A stretch of 41,634 bases of DNA from Clostridia bacterium (GTDB taxonomy: Bacteria > Bacillota > Clostridia > Christensenellales > CAG-138): assembly GCA_030527115.1 (NCBI GenBank), contig JAUNBM010000015.1:1-41634 (forward strand). Direction: 5' to 3'. Positions within the stretch are counted from its first letter, which is position 1. Every line of letters begins with the position of its first letter. The notes beneath the pieces were generated by a model. It ran no database searches and was not told the DNA's origin. It saw only the letters and a list, made by a program, of their open reading frames with translations. Shown here piece by piece: positions 26,063 through 32,194 of the stretch. Made by a program: the position numbers and the translations under genes.

Positions 26063-27718
26063 TTATTTGTATCTCGGGCTGTTCTCAAAGAAGGCGCGCA
26101 TCCAATTATATTCCTCCGTCTCGCGCCAGCCGTCGGAGGTTTCGTCCCAGACCGTTCGGTTGCAATGACAGCCGGTCAAAACCGCCGCAAGCGCCGCCGC
26201 ATCGGAACTTGAATATTCGTTGTTCGAGTACCAAAGCCTTTTTAAGCCCGTCAGCGAATACAGGGGCGTTAGCTCCTCTATCCGGTTCGTGCAAAGATTC
26301 AGGTCGGTAAGCTTGCTCAGCCCCGACAGCGGAGACAGGTCGGAGATGCGATTCATGAAAAGCTCCAGCCACACCAGCTCCGTCATGTTGGCAAGCGGGC
26401 TCAAATCGGATATCCGGTTGTCCGCGAGAATCAGCACCTTCAGTTTGGTGCAGTTTTCAAGCGCGGACAGATCCGTAAGCTGTTGATGCCCCAAATCGAG
26501 CGCCTCCAAATCCACGCAATAGCGGAGCGCCCATATGTCCTCGGACGTAAGCCGGTTTTCAAGCTCGTCGTCGCTCTTGCTCGACCTCGTTGTAAACGCG
26601 GTAGCGTCGGTTCGGAGCTTGCCCCAGAATCCCAGGTCTATCTCCCAGATAAAGCGCACCGACGGATAGGCGTCCGCCAGCTCCGCCATCTGATAATCGT
26701 CCAGCCCACAGCCGCACATATCCACCCGCTCCAAATCCGGCAGGAAGGCTATCGCTTCCATGATTTCTTCATTGCCGCTCAGGCTGTAGCCGCTAAGATC
26801 CAGCTCGGTTGCAAAATCGTCGACTTTCAAATCCCAAAGGTCGACCGTCCAGCCAAAATCGACGTTTTCATACCTCTCGCGCAGGGCGAGCCGCTCCTCT
26901 CCGGAAAGAGAGCTGTTGGTAAGCGTTACCTCCCGAAGCTCGGGCAGATATCCCAGCTCACCGGCAAAGCTCTCAAAGTTGGAAATCTCCGCGCCGGAAA
27001 AATCGAGACTCTGCGTATCCGGCGGGTATTGTTGCCCCTCCACCAAAACGAAATATTTGATTTCAAGTTCGGGCAAGCCCTCTAAAAGCCGCGCCGTGTC
27101 CGCATTGGACAGCCCGGCGGCTGCTATATCGAGCCTTTGAAGCTCCGGCAACAGCCCGGCGGCGGCGATAATCTCCTCCACGCTAAGCCCCGCATCCGCA
27201 AGCGTCAGCTCCTCCGCATCGCAGGCGTAACGCTCCTCTCCCAGCCCGACCGTCCAAAGCACGGTATAATCCCGCTCCTCGCTCAGCCGCATCAGAAGCT
27301 CAGGGTTGTCGCAGGCGGAACCGTCCACGAGCGTTAGATTGGGAAAATCCGAAAGCAGTTCCACATCCGCCTCGTCAATCGACGGCAGAACCAGCTCGGT
27401 CAGCGTGTTGTCCTGCGCGCCCGAGGACAGCGGAACCATATAGAGGATATCCACGGAGGGAAAAGCTTCGCGAAGCTCGTCGTATTCAGCCTTGGTCAGC
27501 GAAACTCCGCGCGCGTCTATCAGCTTCAGGTTGGAAAGCCCGCGAATCGACTCCGGCTCGTTCAGCATGGCTTGCGTGAGCGTCAGGCTTTCGGTTCCGG
27601 CCTTGGATACCCACTTGCCGTCCACCCTTATATGCCCGCCAAACCACCAAACCGCCGCAAACGCGACAATCAGCGCCAGCAACGCGCCCATAAAGATTAT
27701 AGCGATTCGCTTTTTCAT
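26063..27718 (-). CDS. Membrane-anchored leucine-rich-repeat surface protein
   Basis: 551 residues. An N-terminal membrane anchor (about 4-28, AIIFMGALLALIVAFAAVWW) precedes a long repeat domain. Residues 50-380 hold degenerate LRR units about 60-70 residues apart (TLVDGSACDNPELL, LQRLDIAAAGLSN, LREVTLTNSSLSG, LERVDMCGCGLDD). Residues 395-490 hold four canonical 22-residue internalin-type repeats (LKVLILADNRISDLSPL and neighbours). A Cys-x-Cys (CHCN) occurs near the C-terminus. Such proteins bind other proteins or glycans outside the cell. The gene has its own promoter, back to back with the small lipoprotein gene. The ligand is unknown. Confidence 0.87.
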   Translation of the reverse strand: MKKRIAIIFMGALLALIVAFAAVWWFGGHIRVDGKWVSKAGTESLTLTQAMLNEPESIRGLSNLKLIDARGVSLTKAEYDELREAFPSVDILYMVPLSSGAQDNTLTELVLPSIDEADVELLSDFPNLTLVDGSACDNPELLMRLSEERDYTVLWTVGLGEERYACDAEELTLADAGLSVEEIIAAAGLLPELQRLDIAAAGLSNADTARLLEGLPELEIKYFVLVEGQQYPPDTQSLDFSGAEISNFESFAGELGYLPELREVTLTNSSLSGEERLALRERYENVDFGWTVDLWDLKVDDFATELDLSGYSLSGNEEIMEAIAFLPDLERVDMCGCGLDDYQMAELADAYPSVRFIWEIDLGFWGKLRTDATAFTTRSSKSDDELENRLTSEDIWALRYCVDLEALDLGHQQLTDLSALENCTKLKVLILADNRISDLSPLANMTELVWLELFMNRISDLSPLSGLSKLTDLNLCTNRIEELTPLYSLTGLKRLWYSNNEYSSSDAAALAAVLTGCHCNRTVWDETSDGWRETEEYNWMRAFFENSPRYK

Positions 27719-27751
27719 TCCGCAAGTCCCCTTCAGGCTTCCTTTTTTGAC

Positions 27752-27780
27752 AGTATACTACGATATCCGCCCTTTTTCAA
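27752..27780 (-). promoter_or_regulatory. Promoter of the LRR gene
   Basis: Minus-strand TTGAAA (27780-27775), a 17-base spacer and TATACT (27757-27752). The AGGGGA ribosome binding site follows about 25 bases on. Confidence 0.75.
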
Positions 27781-27787
27781 CGTTATG

Positions 27788-27816
27788 TTGTCAAAACCTT
27801 GCGGGCATGATATAAT
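27788..27816 (+). promoter_or_regulatory. Promoter of the lipoprotein-NAGPA pair
   Basis: TTGTCA (27788-27793), a 17-base spacer and TATAAT (27811-27816), with TGA before the -10. Its -35 is seven bases from that of the LRR gene. Confidence 0.85.
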
Positions 27817-27827
27817 GCCACAGGTTG

Positions 27828-27881
27828 CCGGGGCAATCCAGCCCAAACGACGCAAAAACGGCTGAGCCCCCGGTTTTATTG
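27828..27881 (+). promoter_or_regulatory. Structured leader with hairpin and T-tract (possible attenuator)
   Basis: CCGGGG (27828-27833) can pair with CCCCGG (27868-27873), and AGCC (27840-27843) with GGCT (27860-27863), enclosing an A-rich loop. TTTTATTGTTT follows, then AGGAGG and the GTG start. It resembles an intrinsic terminator placed before the first gene; a regulator or ligand is not identified. Confidence 0.45.
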
Positions 27882-27896
27882 TTTAGGAGGTTTTAG

Positions 27897-28340
27897 GTGA
27901 ATTTGGCAAGGCTTATCCGATCGCTTATGCTCGCTTTGCTGACGACCGTCCTTGTCGGTTGTGGCGCAAAAACGCCGGTTTCCGTTGCGCCTTCCAATAC
28001 TCCGGCGGCGACCGCCGCGCCCACGGTCTCCTATACCGCCACGCCCACTTTGACCCCCGAACCTACGCCGTCCCCTACCCTCGACCCGCTCGTTGGTAGC
28101 TGGAGCGACAATGAGGGCGTTTTTGTTCTGGTTTTGAACCCGGACGGAACTTACAGCATCTCCTCGGAGGGACAGACCGCCACGGGGAGCTACAGCCGCG
28201 CCGGCGAAGCCCTCGTCTTTACCGGAGCGGACGGCAACGCTTATACCTGCAATTTTTCCTTGGACGGCGGCGCGCTCACGATTCAGCAGGACGGGTATGC
28301 GGTTTTGCACCTGATTAGAATTTCTGCCACGGAGGGTTAA
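27897..28340 (+). CDS. Small lipoprotein with lipocalin-like beta domain
   Basis: 147 residues from GTG 27897, with AGGAGG at 27885-27890. Lipobox TTVLVGC (Cys at about 22), a Thr/Pro stalk to about 62, then a compact beta domain of about 85 residues. Its pattern GSWSDNEGVFVLVLNPDGTY, TGSYSRAGEALVF and GGALTIQQDG is that of lipocalin-like/DUF5640-type small secreted proteins, which are often described only as binding folds. It is five bases upstream of the NAGPA lipoprotein gene and shares its transcript. Inferred role: an accessory surface protein for that enzyme. Confidence 0.75.
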   Translation: MNLARLIRSLMLALLTTVLVGCGAKTPVSVAPSNTPAATAAPTVSYTATPTLTPEPTPSPTLDPLVGSWSDNEGVFVLVLNPDGTYSISSEGQTATGSYSRAGEALVFTGADGNAYTCNFSLDGGALTIQQDGYAVLHLIRISATEG

Positions 28341-28345
28341 ATAAA

Positions 28346-29365
28346 ATGAACTTTCAGCCCTTGATAAAAACCTTTGCAAAATATTGCTGTCTTGCGCTCT
28401 GCCTCGCCCTTGCGCTTTTGCTTTTATGCGCCTGCAAAGGCGAAAACGAGGCGCTTCCCACCGCTTCGCCCACCCCAACCGCAAGGGAGGTGGTCGAGAT
28501 CTCCGCGCCCACCCCAACCCCAACTCCGAGCCCGACTCCAACCCCCGTCCCAACCCCCTCGCCAACCCCAACTCCGAGCGGGCTTTGCGGCGGCAGGTTT
28601 CCCGACGTGTTTACCGACGAGGTTGTGAAAACCGAAACCTCCTATCAAAGCTCGGAGCTTGCAATCTTCATCACGAAGGTCTTTGATGAGACGAGCTATT
28701 CAAACTTTGTAACATATTTTGTCGCAGATATCTACCTTCAGGATATAGAGCTGTTGCGCACAGCCTGCGCCGCCGGAGATTTTTCCAAAAACACCAACGC
28801 AAGCGTTCAGCGGATGGCGGAGGAGAATAATTCGCTTTTCGCCTGCTCGGGCGACTATTACGGCTACTATAACCGCGGGCTAATTATCCGGAACGGCATC
28901 TATTACAAAAGGAATTTGACGGACAAGCGCGAAGCCTGTGTTATCTTCCGCGACGGCACTATGGAAACCTACGAGTATGAGGAGCTTGATCCCGAAGCTT
29001 TGATGGAGCAGGGCGCCTGGCAGGGCTGGACTTTCGGCCCCTCGCTGATAGATGAGAACGGCATGGCGAAATCGGGCTTCGATTCCCCTATCGCCACCGC
29101 CAACCCGCGCTGTGTGATAGGCTATTATGAGCCGGGACACTACTGTATCATTATAGTGGACGGGCGGCAAAAGTCGATAGGCTATTCCGGCGGCTTGACC
29201 TTGGACGAGCTGGCGCAACTTGCCGTCTCCCTGGGCTGTACTAAGGCTTTTAACCTTGACGGCGGGGAATCGACCCAGCTCTACTGGAACGAGGGCATCT
29301 ACAACTCCCCCTATGACGGCGGCCGCTCATTATCCGACATAATCTATTTTCCTGTCGAGCCTTAG
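28346..29365 (+). CDS. NAGPA-domain protein on a Pro/Thr stalk (phosphodiester glycosidase family)
   Basis: 339 residues. Export signal with a possible lipobox (LLLLCAC), a proline-threonine stalk (about 35-80, built of TPTPSP units), then a NAGPA domain to the end. Family motifs: SGDYYGYY, IIRNGIYY, TFGPSL, ANPRCVIG, VDGRQ at about 271-275 and NLDGGEST at 303-310. All the blocks seen in the 2118-3080 paralogue are conserved, so activity on a glycosyl-phosphate bond is plausible. GGAGG precedes the ATG. Translation follows the small lipoprotein. It is convergent with the NlpC/P60-like gene, with one base between the stops. Confidence 0.85.
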   Translation: MNFQPLIKTFAKYCCLALCLALALLLLCACKGENEALPTASPTPTAREVVEISAPTPTPTPSPTPTPVPTPSPTPTPSGLCGGRFPDVFTDEVVKTETSYQSSELAIFITKVFDETSYSNFVTYFVADIYLQDIELLRTACAAGDFSKNTNASVQRMAEENNSLFACSGDYYGYYNRGLIIRNGIYYKRNLTDKREACVIFRDGTMETYEYEELDPEALMEQGAWQGWTFGPSLIDENGMAKSGFDSPIATANPRCVIGYYEPGHYCIIIVDGRQKSIGYSGGLTLDELAQLAVSLGCTKAFNLDGGESTQLYWNEGIYNSPYDGGRSLSDIIYFPVEP

Positions 29366-29366
29366 C

Positions 29367-30491
29367 TCAGCGGTCGAGCCCCAGCCCAACGAGCAGGCGC
29401 TCCTTTGCCCGCGCCTCATCCGCTCCCTCGTTCGCTTCGACGAGGTATGCCGGCCACGCCTCCTGCGGTATCAGGTAGGAGCCCTCCCAATATCTTGCCG
29501 CATTCCTGTATCTGCCAACGTCCGCAAAGGTCGCGCTCATATCATAGAGCGTGCAGTTGCGAATGCTGTACAGCGTATGTATCGTCAGCGTCATGCGCGG
29601 GCTTATCATCTCAAGCGTGAGATAGCCGTCAAAGTAGCCGTCCCCGTCCGTATCCATCCTGTCGATTATCATGAACGAATGACCCGTGCCCGTGGTGATG
29701 ATATCGCCGCCCTGCCCGCGATCCAAAGCTATCCTGTTGTCCGCCTCATAGTTCACCGAGCCGGTCTTGCCGATTATTGAGCCGGTAGTGGTATTGACCA
29801 CGTTTATCCCCGCCTGCTTGAGCGACCAGGTTAGAACCGCCACGCAATGCAGGCCACGATGCCAAAAGGTTTCGCTTCCGCTCGTCACCGCGCTTGAGAG
29901 CCGCTTGCCCCAGTCGGGATCTATTCCCCAGTCGTCCTCCCCCTGATAAGTCCCCCCTATCAGATAGGGCACGGTAAGCCCAAGCTTTGCCAGCTCGCTC
30001 TTTAGCGTTACCGCCGCGGTCACCGCCCCGTTTCGCGTATACATCCCCGCCAGCGCTACGTTTTTTGCCACCGCTTCATTTATCGCGTCCACCGACGAGC
30101 CCGCTTTAACAAGCGCCTCGGACATGGGCTCTTTGGGATAAGCCAAGCCCTCGCCGTCCAGCACATAAAGATACTTCGTTTGCACCCTTATCGGAACCCC
30201 CTCGCTCACGCGCATCTGCGCATCCCGAACGAAGGCGGTATAGTCCCCGTCGATTTTAAATACGGTTATTTGATTGTCCGTCAGCGGCATCCAATCGGCG
30301 GCGTCCCCGGCGGGCGCAACATCGGTCTGCACGAAGCAGTAAGCTTCGCCGCCCTCGCTTTTGAGCGTCACCAGCCCGTTATACTCATATAATTCAACGA
30401 TTCTCGGCGCCTCGTCCGATTCTCCGAAGGCGCATACCGGAAGCAGAAAAGCGGCGATGCAAAAAAGAGCAACCAGTCTTTTGATAGCCAT
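29367..30491 (-). CDS. Secreted NlpC/P60-like cysteine hydrolase candidate
   Basis: 374 residues with a cleavable signal (to about 23, LLPVCAFG). The C-terminal half carries a papain-like pair: C216 in HRGLHCVAVLTWSLKQAG and H271 in GGDIITTGTGHSFMII, with E294 as a possible third residue. This is the NlpC/P60 layout (DCSG-FVSWALRQAG and GDxxxxxxxHVGI) but the usual DCSG is replaced by LHCV, so it is a divergent member at best. A DTDGDGYFDGY loop (280-290) may bind calcium. The N-terminal 150 residues are beta-rich and unassigned. Peptidoglycan hydrolysis is inferred. AAAGGAGG precedes the ATG. Confidence 0.65.
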   Translation of the reverse strand: MAIKRLVALFCIAAFLLPVCAFGESDEAPRIVELYEYNGLVTLKSEGGEAYCFVQTDVAPAGDAADWMPLTDNQITVFKIDGDYTAFVRDAQMRVSEGVPIRVQTKYLYVLDGEGLAYPKEPMSEALVKAGSSVDAINEAVAKNVALAGMYTRNGAVTAAVTLKSELAKLGLTVPYLIGGTYQGEDDWGIDPDWGKRLSSAVTSGSETFWHRGLHCVAVLTWSLKQAGINVVNTTTGSIIGKTGSVNYEADNRIALDRGQGGDIITTGTGHSFMIIDRMDTDGDGYFDGYLTLEMISPRMTLTIHTLYSIRNCTLYDMSATFADVGRYRNAARYWEGSYLIPQEAWPAYLVEANEGADEARAKERLLVGLGLDR

Positions 30492-30518
30492 GCGCCGTCG
30501 CCTCCTTTCCTCAGGTTA

Positions 30519-30548
30519 ATCATAGCCTCAGCCCCGAGCAAAGTCAAG
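30519..30548 (-). promoter_or_regulatory. Promoter of the NlpC/P60-like gene
   Basis: Minus-strand TTGACT (30548-30543), an 18-base spacer and TATGAT (30524-30519). Confidence 0.7.
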
Positions 30549-30567
30549 AGTGAGTTCAAATCGCTCT

Positions 30568-30596
30568 CGACAGATTCCGCCCCTTGTGGTATATTT
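30568..30596 (+). promoter_or_regulatory. Promoter of the PIG-L gene, probably leaderless
   Basis: TCGACA (30568-30573), a 17-base spacer and TATATT (30591-30596). The ATG is eight bases further on and no ribosome binding site is present. Confidence 0.7.
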
Positions 30597-30604
30597 ATTT
30601 TACT

Positions 30605-32068
30605 ATGAAGCGTCTAATTTGCACCCTGCTTTTAACCATATTGCTCGCGTCCTCCGTTTCTTGGGCGGACGGCTCCTCCGCTGACGCCGAAAACCTCAGC
30701 CGGCGATGCGTCTATACCTCCACCATCACCCGCAAATATTGGCAGGAGAATATCACCGACGGCAAGCTGGAAACGCATATCACCTTTCCCCAGGGCGCGG
30801 AAATTGTCATTGAGTGGCAAAGCGAAATTGAGGCCCGCTATCTCTACTGGGAATGGTATGAACTGCCCTCCGCCTGCAGTCTTTTTCTGTATGACGGCAC
30901 GGGCGCGCTCAAGGAGAGCGTCAGCCTCGGCGGCGGCTTTTTAAACGACGCAAAGGAGGTTTCGGCGGATATTCGCAAGGCGGTTTTTATTGCCTATGAG
31001 GAATTTGACCTTTCGGAGCTTCGCGTTTACGGCGAGGGCGTTCTTCCCGAAAACTATCATCCGTGGGAGCCGGAAGCCGAACGGGTTGATTTTTTGATAG
31101 TTGCCATGCACCCCGACGACGACGCGCTGTTTCTCGGCGGAGTAATGCCGATATACGGAGCGGAAAAGGGCTATGCCGGCACCATCCTGTACATGGCGAC
31201 GCGCACCCGCCTGCGCTGTACGGAGGCGCTGAACGGAGCTTACCTCATGGGGCTTAGAACCTATCCCATCCTTGCGGGTTTTCCCGATATCCCCTCCACC
31301 ATGCCCCAGGAACTCAAGGACACCTTCACTCTTGAGGACGTAACGGAGTATCTTGTCGGCCAGTTTCGCAAGCTCAAGCCGCTCGTCGTTGTCTCGCATG
31401 ACATGGAGGGCGAATATGGCCATTGGCAACACAAACTGCTCGCTCAGGCGACGCTCGATGCGGCGGAGCTGGCGGCCGATCCCGCCTATTCGCCGGAGAC
31501 CGCCGCCGAATGGGGCGTTTGGGAGGTAAGGAAGGTTTATCTGCATCTGTACCCCGAAAACACGATGGAGCTGCCCACCGACCTGCCGCTTGCCGCCTTC
31601 GACGGCAAAACGGCTTTTGAGATAGCTTCGCTGGCTTATGACTGCCACGAGTCCCAGCAGACCGGCGTTCACCTGATCAGCGACGACGGGGAATATGGGA
31701 TTCGCTATTTCGGGCTGGCCTATTCAACCGTTGGCCTGGACAGCGGAAGCAACGATATGTTTGAAAATATCGACGCGGCGCTCCTTTCCTCGTCCTCGTC
31801 CTCGTCCTCCCCGGACGCGACCTCCACCCCCGCTTTAGAACAGCCCTCGCCCGCTTTAAGCGAAACCTCTCTCGCCCCGTCCGAGGTCGCCGCTTCTCCA
31901 ACCCCAAGCCCTTCGCCCGCAACCGCAACCCCGTCCCCCGCCCCCGTTTCAAGCGGGGCTGACGAAGGAGGCTCCTCCACGCCGCTTATCTGGCTCATCC
32001 TCGGCGCGCTTGCCGCCCTGCTCACCATAGGCGTAGTTATCGTGGGCATTAAAAGCCGCCGAAGCTGA
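30605..32068 (+). CDS. Surface-anchored PIG-L/LmbE-type deacetylase
   Basis: 487 residues. Signal peptide (to about 21), a discoidin-like beta domain (about 30-150), then a PIG-L fold (about 160-385). Metal and catalytic residues are intact: HPDDD at 169-173 (VAMHPDDDALFLGG) and the second set H265 and H273/H276 (SHDMEGEYGHWQH). PIG-L/LmbE enzymes deacetylate GlcNAc-containing substrates. An eight-serine run from a hexamer repeat, a Pro/Ser/Thr stalk and a C-terminal membrane helix (about 455-480) followed by KSRRS anchor it outside the cell. ATG 30605 is used: it gives a proper signal peptide. It is convergent with the pseudo-PIG-L/NAGPA fusion gene. Confidence 0.88.
   Translation: MKRLICTLLLTILLASSVSWADGSSADAENLSRRCVYTSTITRKYWQENITDGKLETHITFPQGAEIVIEWQSEIEARYLYWEWYELPSACSLFLYDGTGALKESVSLGGGFLNDAKEVSADIRKAVFIAYEEFDLSELRVYGEGVLPENYHPWEPEAERVDFLIVAMHPDDDALFLGGVMPIYGAEKGYAGTILYMATRTRLRCTEALNGAYLMGLRTYPILAGFPDIPSTMPQELKDTFTLEDVTEYLVGQFRKLKPLVVVSHDMEGEYGHWQHKLLAQATLDAAELAADPAYSPETAAEWGVWEVRKVYLHLYPENTMELPTDLPLAAFDGKTAFEIASLAYDCHESQQTGVHLISDDGEYGIRYFGLAYSTVGLDSGSNDMFENIDAALLSSSSSSSSPDATSTPALEQPSPALSETSLAPSEVAASPTPSPSPATATPSPAPVSSGADEGGSSTPLIWLILGALAALLTIGVVIVGIKSRRS
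31787..31810 (+). repeat. TCCTCG hexamer repeat coding for eight serines
   Basis: Three copies of TCCTCG followed by TCCTCC in the stalk of the PIG-L protein. Each unit is two codons, so slippage would change stalk length without shifting the frame. Confidence 0.85.
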
Positions 32069-32133
32069 GACCTTTCCCCCTTTTTAAAAGCTCAACTTTC
32101 CGCCTCAAGCGGACATACCATAACAATAAACGA

Positions 32134-32161
32134 TGAAAAGAACGCGGCTATTCCCGCCGCG
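32134..32161 (-). terminator. Terminator of the pseudo-PIG-L/NAGPA gene
   Basis: CGCGGC (32143-32148) and GCCGCG (32156-32161) form a 6-bp stem. On the minus strand it is followed by TTCTTTTC. It may also act weakly for the convergent PIG-L gene. Confidence 0.65.
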
Positions 32162-32194
32162 CTCGTCTTATTGTAGCTCAATTTTCAACCCCGC

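Noticed and set aside
27821..27880. Cyclic-di-GMP riboswitch in the leader of the lipoprotein-NAGPA pair
   Set aside because: A GACGCAAA word is present, but the remaining conserved blocks and the tetraloop-receptor layout of that class are not.
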